A DNA stretch of 64,000 nucleotides from CBDFGN01 sp965247065 (GCA_965247065.1 CBDFGN010000006.1:3720001-3784000); one strand, 5' to 3'; shown: positions 8,796 to 18,275, counted from the first letter of the stretch. Notes: generated from the sequence alone by a model not told the origin. Numbers and translations are program-made.

Positions 8796-9545
8796 ATGGA
8801 TAAGAAATCTGGCAACCCTCCCAAAATCAGGCCGGTCAGCACTTTGTCTCTTGTTGACAAGGTAGAAACTCGGCTGAGAGAATATTTTGAAGAAAACAAT
8901 TTGAAACCAGGAGATCCTTTGCCCAAGGAACTTGACTTGGCCAAGGCATTGGGGGTAAGCCGGACGGTAGTTCGGGAAGCCTTTTCGCAACTTAGGACCC
9001 TGGGCTTAGTGGAATCAAAAAAAAACCGGGGAATGATCCTTACGCGGCCCGATGTGCTGTCCGGTTTTGAAAGAGTTCTAAACCCCAAAATACTGAGCCT
9101 TTCCACCCTACAGGATATCTTTCAATTACGTATAGCACTAGAAATTGGCTTGGGGGATTTTGTCTTTGCTCGTAAATCTGAAGAAGATATCGAGGAATTG
9201 TATGATATTGTTGATAGGGCAGAACAATCAGAGCGAACCGTGGCCGGATTTAAGGCCGAGCACGAATCGGAATTCCACGGAAAACTCTACCGAATGTCCG
9301 GAAGTGACACCTTGCGAAGGTTTCAAAGTATGCTTTTACCAATATTCCAGTACGTTATTGACAACGGTCTGTTTACTAAAGACTATCCTTATCCCCCAGG
9401 GTATGCTACTCACCGTAAGCTGGTTGATGTTTTAAAAACCGGAAATCCGGAGGAGTTCATGCTGGCAATACGAAACCACTTATCGCCTAGTACGGAACGA
9501 ATCCTCGGTATCGAGACTGCCGAGCCAGTAGTCAGTAAGAATTAG
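8796..9545 (+). CDS. GntR-family regulator with FCD ligand domain
   Basis: The 249-residue protein has a winged helix-turn-helix at about residues 20-85 (PLPKELDLAKALGVSRTVVR, then VESKKNRGMIL) and an FCD all-helical ligand domain from about residue 100. His residues typical of the metal site are visible in FHGKLYRMSG, YATHRKLVDVL and IRNHL. FCD regulators of this kind usually answer sugar acids or organic acids and repress catabolic operons, moving off DNA when the ligand binds. Palindromes upstream of this gene and of several operons in the window suggest it is the local regulator. The direct target link is inference. Confidence 0.85.
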   Translation: MDKKSGNPPKIRPVSTLSLVDKVETRLREYFEENNLKPGDPLPKELDLAKALGVSRTVVREAFSQLRTLGLVESKKNRGMILTRPDVLSGFERVLNPKILSLSTLQDIFQLRIALEIGLGDFVFARKSEEDIEELYDIVDRAEQSERTVAGFKAEHESEFHGKLYRMSGSDTLRRFQSMLLPIFQYVIDNGLFTKDYPYPPGYATHRKLVDVLKTGNPEEFMLAIRNHLSPSTERILGIETAEPVVSKN

Positions 9546-10163
9546 AAAATAGTCAATTTAAGTTGCTTGCGAATTGCAAGAGAGTTTTGATAGAGGTTGA
9601 AAAGCTTCCGTCTAAGTTAGTGACGTATTAGCCATCCACTCCCAAAACCCAAATCTCGACCCGCCTGCTACAGTACTTTGTCCGGCCTTTAGATTTACCA
9701 AATAATATATTCCAAGAATTGTATTGTTATTATAGTTATCCCGTCTGGGGGGAGATTTGATAACTTGTCGATTGTTGAAAACTTAAAGGCAAGTTGGACA
9801 GAAAAGATAATCTTGAACAGGAAAAAAGGGCCCTGGTTGCTCAAGGCCTCATACCTGGCTGACTAAACCCAAAGTAACCAGCATGAACCTAACTAAAATT
9901 TGAAAGCGCCTTACAATTATTAATGCTTCACGATAAGTTCGACCTGAGGCGACGTATTAGCACTAGGCAGCCTTTAGATAAGTTTGGCTCGCATCGGTTG
10001 CAATACCGCGGAACTGAGTGATCATTTGGTATTGACCTTTGAAGACTTCGCCTTGATAAACCGTAGGCCATATAGACAGCATTGATTCTGACATGTATAT
10101 TCCCCCTTAATCAAAGGGGGAACAAAAGGGGGTTGTATATCATTAATGAATAAAGGTTAAGCG
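9546..10163. other. Intergenic stretch, no gene recognised
   Basis: No convincing coding frame or RNA. It contains two copies of the short word GACGTATTAGC (near 9618 and 9951) that recurs near 21304 and, with changes, 39918. The last 60 bases carry the left inverted repeat of the DUF559 unit. Confidence 0.5.
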
Positions 10164-10553
10164 GTGAGAATCTATTATAATCCGAGAATCAAGACTCTAG
10201 CCAGAAACCTAAGGAAAAACAGTACCCTTGCAGAGGTTCTGCTGTGGAATGAACTAAAGGGAAAGAAGATAATGGGATTCCAGTTTATGCGGCAGAAGCC
10301 GATCGGCAATTTTATAGTCGATTTCTATTGCCACAAGCTCAAGCTGGCAATTGAGATTGACGGTGATTCGCATGGCTACACAAAGGCTCAGAAAAGAGAT
10401 TCACGGAAGGAAAAATTCCTCAATTCCATTGGTATACACATGTTACGATATGATGATTGTGATGTGAAAGCAAATATTGGAGCTGTTCAAGGCCATTTGA
10501 TCGATTGGATCGAGTGCAAATAACCCCCTTAATCCCCCTTTTTATAACGGGGA
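10102..10553. repeat. Inverted C/G-rich repeats framing the DUF559 gene
   Basis: Upstream (10102-10134) the sequence has CCCCCTTaATC, AAGGGGG and AAAAGGGGGTT. Downstream (10522-10553) it has AACCCCCTTAATCCCCCTTTTT and then GGGG. The two sides are inverted relative to each other around the gene. This looks like the repeat that commonly frames DUF559 genes and may define a small mobile unit. Confidence 0.55.
10164..10523 (+). CDS. DUF559 endonuclease-like protein
   Basis: The 119-residue protein is full length for the family. DUF559 has a Vsr/restriction-endonuclease-like fold; the motifs here are NSTLAEVLLWNELKG, FMRQKPIGNFIVDFYC, LAIEIDGDSHGY and GIHMLRYDDCDV. The Asp of FIVDFY and the Glu of AIEIDG are the likely metal ligands. 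Biological role is unknown; copies are often found as isolated genes between C/G-rich repeats, as here. It has no operon partner. Confidence 0.85.
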   Translation: MRIYYNPRIKTLARNLRKNSTLAEVLLWNELKGKKIMGFQFMRQKPIGNFIVDFYCHKLKLAIEIDGDSHGYTKAQKRDSRKEKFLNSIGIHMLRYDDCDVKANIGAVQGHLIDWIECK

Positions 10554-10803
10554 CTTAATGAAATTGGCATACCAAAAAGCCCGGTTAAGCTGCATTTCCT
10601 CGTTGTAGAGACCTAATTACCGATGTCTAGATGTTTTCTTACCAGAAGTTGCTTTTCCTGTCTAATTTCAGCCGAAAATCTGACAACTAGTGCCGTCCTT
10701 TGCCGATAGCTAAGCGTCAAGATCTTCGATTCCTGTTTTCGGTTCATCAACCCAAATGGGCTAGTCTTTCTGGGGGCCAAATCATCCCTTTAACAGTATC
10801 ACC

Positions 10804-11850
10804 CTATCCAGCCTCAGTTTCAATATCTATAGATTTCTTACTCTCCATGCTTTCCCATACCGCATCTGTAAATACCATGTAGGCATATCCCAGTTCAAAC
10901 GAAGTGAGCTTCACCTTTTCCAGGCCCCGAATGCTGTTTACAAACTCCTCTTCAACCCGCCATCCGGAATCACCGGGCAAGGAACGGTGCACCAATTCAA
11001 GACGTTTCCCATCTTTTTCACCAAAATAAACTTTGTCTGAAGCCATATCAACCTTGATGGTCCCCTGATCTCCATGAATCCAGCAGACCATTTCTTGCTT
11101 ATGCCCAATCACTTCTGAAAAACTCATAAGATAATCAGCTTGATCCATTTGCAATTCCCCCATAAGCTGAAGATTATCGGGAATCTCAATATCCAACTGA
11201 CCACCTGACTCGGCATTTTTTCGCTTGTCCACAATCACCGAACCTAGCGCCATCATACTGAGTGCTGGCCCAACCCAACGCATCAAGGTTTCATAAAAGA
11301 TCCCCATGCCCATAATATTATTACCGCTGAGGGAGCGGTCCTGGCGCCAGGTAGCCGGGGAATGAAAGTCCGGAAAGGATCCACTGCTGACCCGGAGATC
11401 CACATGGATGAGCCTACCAATTTTATCAACCAATTTCCTAACCACAGCATCATAACTAAGGGTCATTGGTCCAGGAACCACCTGGGCCGTAAGATGGGGA
11501 TTCTGACGGGAATTGAGCAGCATTTCCCGGGCCTGCGCGCCAGTCATGGCCATGCGCGCTTCCACTAGTACATGCTTACCCTGTTTCAGGGCTTCACAAG
11601 TAAATTCATGATGCTTGTAAGGCCAAGTGCCTATCACGATAGCATCGATTTCGGGATCAGTAATAACAGAATACGGATCTGCTTCCGCTTTGGGAATTCC
11701 AAAATTACGACAAACCTTCCGGCCTGATTCAATGCTTCTGTTGGCAACGGATACAAGTTGAAGGTCTTCGATTTTTTGAAGGTTAGGAATATGCTTGATA
11801 CGGGTGTTGGCTCCGGCACCGATAATTCCGATTTTCAAGGGTTTGTTCAT
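10804..11850 (-). CDS. Gfo/Idh/MocA-family oxidoreductase
   Basis: The 348-residue protein has an N-terminal Rossmann fold (IGIIGAGANTRIKHIPNLQ) and the C-terminal alpha/beta domain of the family, which oxidises or epimerises sugars, inositols and their acids with NAD(P). The usual E-K-P motif before the catalytic site is changed: the sequence has VLVEARMAMTGAQ, so the conserved Lys is missing. It may thus use different chemistry or have a weak activity. It is the last gene of a minus-strand trio with PhyH and HpaI (gaps 29 and 12 bp), so it most likely acts in the same sugar-acid pathway. Confidence 0.8.
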   Translation of the reverse strand: MNKPLKIGIIGAGANTRIKHIPNLQKIEDLQLVSVANRSIESGRKVCRNFGIPKAEADPYSVITDPEIDAIVIGTWPYKHHEFTCEALKQGKHVLVEARMAMTGAQAREMLLNSRQNPHLTAQVVPGPMTLSYDAVVRKLVDKIGRLIHVDLRVSSGSFPDFHSPATWRQDRSLSGNNIMGMGIFYETLMRWVGPALSMMALGSVIVDKRKNAESGGQLDIEIPDNLQLMGELQMDQADYLMSFSEVIGHKQEMVCWIHGDQGTIKVDMASDKVYFGEKDGKRLELVHRSLPGDSGWRVEEEFVNSIRGLEKVKLTSFELGYAYMVFTDAVWESMESKKSIDIETEAG

Positions 11851-11879
11851 GTTGAAGAAAACACTCTAAAAAGGGGACA

Positions 11880-12698
11880 TCAGCAATCCCAGCGGCTGGG
11901 GTTAATTCCAAGGGCCTCAACCGGCATATTCTCAGGCCGATTCGCAACCTCATAATTAACCTTCCTGGTATTCAGACTTTTGAAAAGGGGCCGTACACGA
12001 TCCGGTAATCTGGCTAGTTTTTCTGGCGGCCATTCCTCTACTTCATATACTGGGCCTGCCCAGGCTGGCCTGTAGGCAATGGCCAGCATCCGACGGTCAT
12101 CCTGGCTTAAATTTGGGTAATTGCCATGGAATACCGACTGGTTGATAATTACTGCTGTACCTGCCTTGCAAGTAATCATGGTTTCCTCCGGGTGGGATTC
12201 GTACCGATTGTACGGGTTTCCATCCACATGGAATGACAAATGGGAATGGGGAATAACTTTAAAAGGAGCTTTTTCTGAGGTTAGATCATCCAGGTAGTAC
12301 AACACCCGGACTAAACGGGGGGCGCTTGCCTGGTTACCAAAGATCTCTGATCCATAGGGTTGGGCATCGGTATGTAAGGACACACCGGGGTGCCCAGGAC
12401 CGGAAACAACGAAGCCGCAGGAAGTACATATGATTTCATCTCCAAAAAGAGTTTGCAAAAAATTCAGCATTTCAGGCAGCGCGATCAGGTCAATACAACT
12501 GGGGGATTCAGACCATTGCACGTCCTTGTAGTACCTTCGATTTTCGCTGTAATCAACCGCTGTAGTCGGAAATCCGGAAACCTCGGTCTTAAGTAGATCC
12601 AGAAATTCAGGAGAAAGGATTTCAGGAAAGACCACGAATCCCTCAATCTCGAAGTGCTTGATGCGTTGTTCTGTACTAAGCGAAGGCCAATCCATCAT
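11880..12698 (-). CDS. Phytanoyl-CoA dioxygenase (PhyH) family protein
   Basis: The 272-residue protein belongs to the Fe(II)/2-oxoglutarate-dependent PhyH family. The iron facial triad is visible as H-T-D in VSLHTDAQPYG and a later His in VFHGNYPNLSQDDRR, with the Arg of RRMLAIAYRPAW for 2-oxoglutarate. These enzymes hydroxylate a wide range of small molecules, and the substrate cannot be read from the sequence. The gene sits 12 bp after the HpaI aldolase gene and 29 bp before the oxidoreductase gene, so a hydroxylation step in the same pathway is likely. Confidence 0.8.
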   Translation of the reverse strand: MMDWPSLSTEQRIKHFEIEGFVVFPEILSPEFLDLLKTEVSGFPTTAVDYSENRRYYKDVQWSESPSCIDLIALPEMLNFLQTLFGDEIICTSCGFVVSGPGHPGVSLHTDAQPYGSEIFGNQASAPRLVRVLYYLDDLTSEKAPFKVIPHSHLSFHVDGNPYNRYESHPEETMITCKAGTAVIINQSVFHGNYPNLSQDDRRMLAIAYRPAWAGPVYEVEEWPPEKLARLPDRVRPLFKSLNTRKVNYEVANRPENMPVEALGINPSRWDC

Positions 12699-12710
12699 CG
12701 GATTTCCGTA

Positions 12711-13505
12711 TTAATCCCGTTTCTCGACAATTTCTCTTATCTCCTTAAAATATAGGTTTGATTCCTCCACTTTTTTACGGAATTCGGCTTCAAGAATAAA
12801 GCTAGGTTCGCCTATACACAGGAAGGTAAAACCCTCATCAATCAGGGAAGAGCCATTTCCCATAATCCAGGTATTTTTTCCGACACCAATCCCAGCTTGG
12901 CGAACGTCCTGGATGGCTTTCCGGAAGGTCGGGTTTTGGGGATCCTTGCTATACCCCAAAGAAACGGAAAGATCATAGGGGCCGATAGCCAGGGCGGTTA
13001 CAATTTCATGGTTGGCAATTTGGTCAACCTGGTCCAGCCCCTCACGGGTCTCAATTTGTGGAAGAACAATCACATGGTCTTCAAAATCCGATTTCCAAGT
13101 TTCAATATCGAATCTATCAACCCAGTAATTTCCCATACCCCCAGGTCGTCTGTTCCCTCGAGGAGGCAGAAAAATGGCTTCCTGGATCTCGTTAAGCTGA
13201 TCTAATCCCTCTATGGCAGGGACCATCAAACCGCAGGGACCAAGATCCAGCGTCCGCCGAACGGTATCCGGATAGGAGGAAACAGGTCTGATGAGAACCG
13301 GAAAATCCAACAACCGGCCTATCTGGCAGGCCTGTGCCACTTCTTGATCAGAGTGGTAACCATGTTCCATATCAATGATGAGATAATCAAGAGAAGCCCG
13401 GTTACATCCTTCTACCAACTCTGGCCATGTGTGATGAGTGGCCAGAAGACCAAGGGTCAGACCTTCGCCGTTAATTTTCTCCTTAAGTGCAATTGCAGGT
13501 TTCAT
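12711..13505 (-). CDS. HpcH/HpaI-family aldolase
   Basis: The 264-residue class II aldolase splits 2-keto-3-deoxy acids to pyruvate plus an aldehyde. Family blocks are YLIIDMEHGYHS, FPVLIRPVSS, GLMVPAIEG, VLPQIETREGLD and AIGPYDLSVSLG, with the metal-binding Glu in QIET and Asp in PYDLS. RhmA/YfaU and GarL belong to this family. An AldA-like lactaldehyde dehydrogenase (38388) elsewhere in the window suggests a substrate such as 2-keto-3-deoxy-L-rhamnonate, but this is inference. It is the first gene of the trio that continues with PhyH and the oxidoreductase. Confidence 0.82.
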   Translation of the reverse strand: MKPAIALKEKINGEGLTLGLLATHHTWPELVEGCNRASLDYLIIDMEHGYHSDQEVAQACQIGRLLDFPVLIRPVSSYPDTVRRTLDLGPCGLMVPAIEGLDQLNEIQEAIFLPPRGNRRPGGMGNYWVDRFDIETWKSDFEDHVIVLPQIETREGLDQVDQIANHEIVTALAIGPYDLSVSLGYSKDPQNPTFRKAIQDVRQAGIGVGKNTWIMGNGSSLIDEGFTFLCIGEPSFILEAEFRKKVEESNLYFKEIREIVEKRD

Positions 13506-13843
13506 CGATGTGAAGAAAGCTTAGAGGGCAAGAGTGTGATATGAGGTACATCCTTACAATTACCAAGAAGCCACGTCAAAAATAATTGATGAGGCTTGCA
13601 GGCACTACAACCAAATTGATTTTCCTTTCCACTATTTTGACTCAATGTTACGATCCTAGTTATCATAACTTAAAACCAACTAACTAGTCCAATATTAGGT
13701 TTTTGATTTAGAGGGCAAACTGATCCTTGAAAATAATACCACCCGAATATTTTCCAATCTACAGGAGGGTTGGTGAAAAACATTTGAACATCTTGAATTT
13801 ATTGTACGATAAGCGCATATGTCCATTTCCCATATTTGATTAT

Positions 13844-14826
13844 CTGCTAGTCCGTAAAGATACCCAATTGACATAAGCTGTCAGAGGGCTTGGCGACCTT
13901 GTTGAAAAAAACATAGCCATGAACCTTGTAGAATTTATTAAACGGTTTCCCAATGAACAGATGTGCCGTGATCATTTTCGCGAGTATCGGATCAGGAAAG
14001 GGATTATCTGCAAGAAATGCAGTCACCCTTCGCATTATTGGCTTTCCGGAAAAGAGCAGTTTCAGTGCAAGCAATGCGGTTTTAGGACTACCCTTCGAAG
14101 CGGTACTGTACTGCAGAGCAGCAAACTTCCATTTTGGTATTGGTACATAGCCTTTCACCTGATGAGCTCCACTAAGAAAGGGTTTTCTGCCCATGAAGTC
14201 AGAAGACAACTGGGCCACAAACGCTATGAGCCGATTTGGTTGATGATGCGCAAAATACGAGCAGCCATGGGAAAGGCCGATGGGACTCAAACACTTGCCG
14301 GGATGGTAGAACTGGACGATGCCTATTTCGCCACCGGTACGTCCAAACGGGTTAAGAAAAGGCTTAAACGGGGCAAAGGAAGCCAAAAGAAATCAAAAGT
14401 AACTGTAATGGCGGAATCCTTTCCATTGGAAATCGACGGACGCACAGAGCATTTCTGTGGGCAGTTCAAGATGAAGGCTCACCGTTCAGAAAGCAAGGAG
14501 GCGATTCAGCAGGTCGTCAGCCAAGCCATTGATCCTGCCAGCGTTTTGTTCACTGATCAATCCACCGGTTATGTGGATTTGAAAAGCCTGGTAGATGTTC
14601 ACGTGAGTTTTAAATCCTCCTGGGAGGGTGCCGATGAACTCAAATGGGTACACATAGCCATTGCAAATGCAAAGCGGACCCTGCTGGGCATTTATCATGT
14701 TATCAAAGAAAAGTACCTTCAGTACTATTTGGATGAGTTCTGTTATAAGCTCAATCGAAGGTATTCAACCAATCTGTTTGATAATCTTGTCTTTAGCTCA
14801 GTTTAGTGGTACGATTGCGGACTAGC
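13844..14826 (+). mobile_element. IS1595-family insertion sequence
   Basis: The ends share TGCTAGTCCG (left 13845-13854) and its complement CGGACTAGCA (right, 14818-14827), continuing imperfectly to TACC. A direct repeat of 12 bases, ATATTTGATTAT, lies at 13832-13843 and 14827-14838; it is longer than the 8 bp usual for IS1595. The element sits between the HpaI operon and araC, in a divergent promoter region. Confidence 0.75.
13919..14806 (+). CDS. IS1595-family transposase
   Basis: The 295-residue protein has an N-terminal zinc ribbon (CKKCSHPSHYW with FQCKQCGFRTT, about residues 31-60) and then the ISXO2-like DDE domain. The acidic residues are VELDDAYFA (D133/D134) and VLFTDQSTGY (D213). 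The last block, IANAKRTLLGIYH, is where other family members have N-x-E/N-G. Length is normal and the frame is open, so it could be active. Confidence 0.85.
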   Translation: MNLVEFIKRFPNEQMCRDHFREYRIRKGIICKKCSHPSHYWLSGKEQFQCKQCGFRTTLRSGTVLQSSKLPFWYWYIAFHLMSSTKKGFSAHEVRRQLGHKRYEPIWLMMRKIRAAMGKADGTQTLAGMVELDDAYFATGTSKRVKKRLKRGKGSQKKSKVTVMAESFPLEIDGRTEHFCGQFKMKAHRSESKEAIQQVVSQAIDPASVLFTDQSTGYVDLKSLVDVHVSFKSSWEGADELKWVHIAIANAKRTLLGIYHVIKEKYLQYYLDEFCYKLNRRYSTNLFDNLVFSSV

Positions 14827-14840
14827 ATATTTGATTATAA

Positions 14841-14855
14841 TTATATCATACATAA
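14841..14855. promoter_or_regulatory. Operator-like palindrome TTATAT-CAT-ACATAA
   Basis: One mismatch from the palindrome at 8497. It lies between the IS1595 insertion and araC. Before the IS inserted, it would have been in the divergent region between the HpaI operon and araC. Confidence 0.45.
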
Positions 14856-15072
14856 TACAAATTAAATAACTTTTTTTAACTTCCCTATGTTATGCAATTC
14901 AAAATTCAACTTTTATCGTTTTTGAGCCCTTTTGCAATCTTGTTAAATAGCTGGCCGGGTCCTCTTAAAGTCTCTTGCCAGCTGTGAGGCCAACTTTTTC
15001 AAATGCCATGAGCTCATTCCGGAAAATTAAGGAAAGGATTGTAAGAGCAAGTGTTACAGAATTAATTTAATT

Positions 15073-15933
15073 ATGAAGCCCTGGTTCAAAAAGATACATT
15101 TTAATGGAAATCGTTCATATCTCATAAGTGAGTTTATTGTAGATGAATTTGACGGTCTCCCTCATTATCATCCCGAATGTGAACTGCTATATATATTGAC
15201 TGGGAGGGGAAAATACATCATTGGAGATAGTATTTCGGACTTTCGGGCTGGGGATCTCTTCTTTCTAGGTCCCAATCTTCCTCATTGTTGGAAAAAGAGT
15301 GCTGGATATTCGAACGGACAGGAGACTAAATTCCTTGTTGTTCAGCTCAACATGAATATTCTGGGCAAGTATATCATCTGTTGCCCCGAATTAGAACCTA
15401 TTGCCCGGTTTGTTGAGAGATCGCCTCTGGGTTTTTACTATAAAGGCAGAATTCGTCAAGGTGTAGGCTCAAAAATGTGTGACATGACGCATATGGAAAG
15501 CTTTCGAGGTATGATTGAATTGTTAGATATTCTCAGGATACTTTCACTTTCCGATCAATATCAAATGCTCGCCAGTCCAGGTTTTACATCCAATTTTAGC
15601 CAACAGAACGATGAACGAATTAACCAGGTATTCAGTTTTCTCTCAAAAAATTTTAACAAGGAAATCCACCTGGAAGATTTAGCTAATATTACAAATATGA
15701 CCGAATGGGCCTTTTGTAGATACTTTAAGAGAATTACCCGTAAAACTTTTTTCACATACGTAAACGAAATGCGAATCGGTTATGCCTGCAAGCTATTGTC
15801 TGAAACCAGAAAAAATATGACTGAGATAGGCTATGAAAGCGGCTATAACAGTATTTCCAATTTCAATAAGCAATTCAAGTCATTAAAAGGAATCAACCCG
15901 ATGAAATTCAGGAATCAAATGATGCATTCCTAA
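15073..15933 (+). CDS. AraC-family transcriptional regulator
   Basis: The 286-residue protein has an N-terminal cupin-type sensing domain (HYHPECELLYILTGRGKYII and RAGDLFFLGPNLPHCW) and a C-terminal pair of helix-turn-helix motifs at about residues 185-283 (LEDLANITNMTEWAFCRYFK and MTEIGYESGYNSISNFNKQF). The FNKQFKSLKGINPMKFR end is typical of the family. Such regulators with a cupin usually activate carbohydrate genes. It ends one base before the stop of the convergent aminotransferase gene, so the two are likely from one locus. The nearest targets would be the HpaI operon and the genes at 15935-22463, but this is not shown. Confidence 0.85.
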   Translation: MKPWFKKIHFNGNRSYLISEFIVDEFDGLPHYHPECELLYILTGRGKYIIGDSISDFRAGDLFFLGPNLPHCWKKSAGYSNGQETKFLVVQLNMNILGKYIICCPELEPIARFVERSPLGFYYKGRIRQGVGSKMCDMTHMESFRGMIELLDILRILSLSDQYQMLASPGFTSNFSQQNDERINQVFSFLSKNFNKEIHLEDLANITNMTEWAFCRYFKRITRKTFFTYVNEMRIGYACKLLSETRKNMTEIGYESGYNSISNFNKQFKSLKGINPMKFRNQMMHS

Positions 15934-15934
15934 C

Positions 15935-17233
15935 CTAAAGCGACTTCAAGACTTTCTCAGCGGCTTCCAAAGCATGTTCGACATCCTGATCGGTATGCAC
16001 TGCGGAAATGTACCACACCCCCCTCCCAATTACCCGAACTCCCCTATCGTGAAGTCCGGCTATAAATCGACCAAGCTTTTCCTTATCAAAAGTCTGAACG
16101 TCCCGGAAATCTCTGGCCTGTTCAAGGCTTGAAAATGAAGTGTTTAACACTGGCCCCAGTCCCTGGACTAGTAAATTTTGATCAGTTTCTTCGGCCAACT
16201 CCTTCAAACCCTTTATCAAAGTGGTCCCCAAGCCAAAAATGCGTTCATAGGTTCCTTCTTCTTCAAGCACCTCAATCGTAGCAAGTGCAGCGGCTACCAG
16301 AGAACAAGCCGAGTTCATGGTGCCTGCATGGATTACCTCACCGGTAGCCAGCAGGTTCATCCAATCTTTTTTACCGACTATAGCGGATATTGGGTATCCG
16401 CTTGCCATCGCCTTGGCAAAAATGGACAGATCAGGTGTGATCCCGAAATAGGACTGGGCCCCACCTAATGAGGTGCGAAAACCGGTAATTACTTCATCAA
16501 AGATCAAGGCAATGCCGTGCTGATCACAAATTTCTCTCAGTCCTGCCAAATATCCATCTTCAGGCAAAATGCAACCATTGTTGCACATAATGGGCTCGGT
16601 GATGATGGCAGCAATCTCCGAACGGCTTTCGGCAACTGTATTTTTGACTAAATCAAGGTCGTTCCATGGAAGTACTAAAAACTCTTCCCTCACTCCGTCG
16701 GGCAATCCCATGGTCCATGGAAAAACATTGGGGTTCTCCCTGGCGCCTAAATCTTCTCCAGTTGGGATTGAAATCCCCCAGGCCACGTTATCCAGCCAAC
16801 CATGATAATGCCCCTCAAACCTGATGAATTTATTCCTTCCGGTCTTAGCCCTGGCCAGACGAAGAGCGGTGTGAATGGCAGTAGAACCATCCAAACAGAA
16901 ACGAATTAGCTCGGCAGATGGAATGTATTTTTGCATTTTCTCAGCTAATTCCACTTCGAGCAAATGTTGTCCGGCATATAGCTGACCCTTTTCAGAATAT
17001 GCTTTTACCCGTTGGAGGACATGAGGATGGGAATGGCCCAGAATTAATGGACCCTGACTGAGGGTAAAATCGATATATTCATTTCCGTCAACATCGTATA
17101 ACCGGCTTCCCTTACCATGAGAATAAAAAAGTGCATGAGGGTAGCTGTATTTACGAAACTCGGAGGACACGCCGCCGGCCAGTACATTTTTGGAGCGCTC
17201 CAAGAATTGCGCAGACTTGGTATAGCTTAGCAT
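15935..17233 (-). CDS. Class III aminotransferase, glutamate-1-semialdehyde aminomutase-like
   Basis: The 432-residue PLP enzyme resembles HemL and related class III enzymes. The Schiff-base Lys is in SIFAKAMASGYPISAIVG, the Asp before it in LIFDEVITGFR, and the cofactor loop is DGSTAIHTALRLARA. It lies within a catabolic region and not near haem genes, so it is more likely a catabolic transaminase or aminomutase that works on a beta- or omega-amino compound. It runs into the lactonase gene 17318 on the same strand and converges with araC. Confidence 0.8.
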   Translation of the reverse strand: MLSYTKSAQFLERSKNVLAGGVSSEFRKYSYPHALFYSHGKGSRLYDVDGNEYIDFTLSQGPLILGHSHPHVLQRVKAYSEKGQLYAGQHLLEVELAEKMQKYIPSAELIRFCLDGSTAIHTALRLARAKTGRNKFIRFEGHYHGWLDNVAWGISIPTGEDLGARENPNVFPWTMGLPDGVREEFLVLPWNDLDLVKNTVAESRSEIAAIITEPIMCNNGCILPEDGYLAGLREICDQHGIALIFDEVITGFRTSLGGAQSYFGITPDLSIFAKAMASGYPISAIVGKKDWMNLLATGEVIHAGTMNSACSLVAAALATIEVLEEEGTYERIFGLGTTLIKGLKELAEETDQNLLVQGLGPVLNTSFSSLEQARDFRDVQTFDKEKLGRFIAGLHDRGVRVIGRGVWYISAVHTDQDVEHALEAAEKVLKSL

Positions 17234-17317
17234 TTTTACTGGTTAAATAGATTTTGAAACATCACTTTCTGAGTTCATTAGTTTGAGAACGAGAAATTCA
17301 ACTAGTCAAAGAATTAA

Positions 17318-18202
17318 TTATTCCAGCAGATCCAGCCCAGTGACCCCAACATCCAACCGGGTAAAAAGACCAGGCTTCGGTTCACCCAATCCACCGGTCA
17401 CAAAAACCGAAGATCTATTCTCTCCGGCAAAGCATAGATTGCTGGTCAAGGGTATCCCGGTATCATAAGTAGCTAATAAATCACCAGTTGAAGAAAGCAC
17501 CTGAAGGCTTTGCATACCGTAATGTGCAACCCATAGTCTACCTTCCGTGTCAAAGGCGATGCCATCGGGTAAATTGCCAGTCTCGGACTTGTTTTCATTA
17601 CGGGGAAGATCGGCAAACACCTCCGGTTTCCCTTCTGGCACACCAGGATCATTTAGGTCCAGTGTCAGAATCCGGTTACGATAGCTTTCTGCCACATAAA
17701 GTTTGGTTCTGTCGGAAGAAAGGGCAATTCCGTTGGCATAGTCGATAGAGCGAGCCATCACACGAGAAGAGCCGTCAAATCCAAAGAAATATACAGCGCC
17801 GGTATGGCGTACTGAATCTGTGAAATAGAATCCATGCTGGTGGTCGATGATAAGGTCATTGGGCACTCGTATCTCCAAGTCCTCACACTTTCCCTGGGCC
17901 GACCGCTCCACAAAGTTACCCTGAGGGTCGAAGCGTTTTATCGAGGCATCCAGACTGTCGCAAACCAGATGTTCTCCGGTCTGCATTACTCGCTGGCCGT
18001 TTGGGCAGGTTGCCTTCGCCCATGAATGCTGTTTGCCTTCCAGATCGATCCGGGTTATAAATCCTCCTTGCAGGTTAGAGAAATAAATATTACCCTGCTG
18101 ATCCACACATGGGCCTTCACAATAGAAGTCCGGCTTTGCAACGATGACAGGTTGGATCTCAGAGGGGTCAGGGAGGAATTGTTCTTTACTTTGATTTTTC
18201 AT
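17318..18202 (-). CDS. SMP-30/gluconolactonase-family lactonase
   Basis: The 294-residue six-bladed propeller binds a divalent metal; ligands are visible as the Glu of FYCEGPCVDQQGN, the Asn of RVPNDLIIDHQHG and the Asp of LPDGIAFDTEGRLW. Family members hydrolyse sugar lactones formed by sugar dehydrogenases. That fits the dehydrogenases and oxidoreductases in the same region. Some members are peripheral and not lactonases, so the substrate is inferred. It lies 84 bp upstream of the aminotransferase gene and 73 bp downstream of the PLP lyase gene. Confidence 0.78.
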   Translation of the reverse strand: MKNQSKEQFLPDPSEIQPVIVAKPDFYCEGPCVDQQGNIYFSNLQGGFITRIDLEGKQHSWAKATCPNGQRVMQTGEHLVCDSLDASIKRFDPQGNFVERSAQGKCEDLEIRVPNDLIIDHQHGFYFTDSVRHTGAVYFFGFDGSSRVMARSIDYANGIALSSDRTKLYVAESYRNRILTLDLNDPGVPEGKPEVFADLPRNENKSETGNLPDGIAFDTEGRLWVAHYGMQSLQVLSSTGDLLATYDTGIPLTSNLCFAGENRSSVFVTGGLGEPKPGLFTRLDVGVTGLDLLE

Positions 18203-18275
18203 GTTTCAAACGCGTATAAAGGTTTTCCCGGTCGGTTATCGTAAGATGCTCTTTAAAAACAATCGGTCTGGATCT

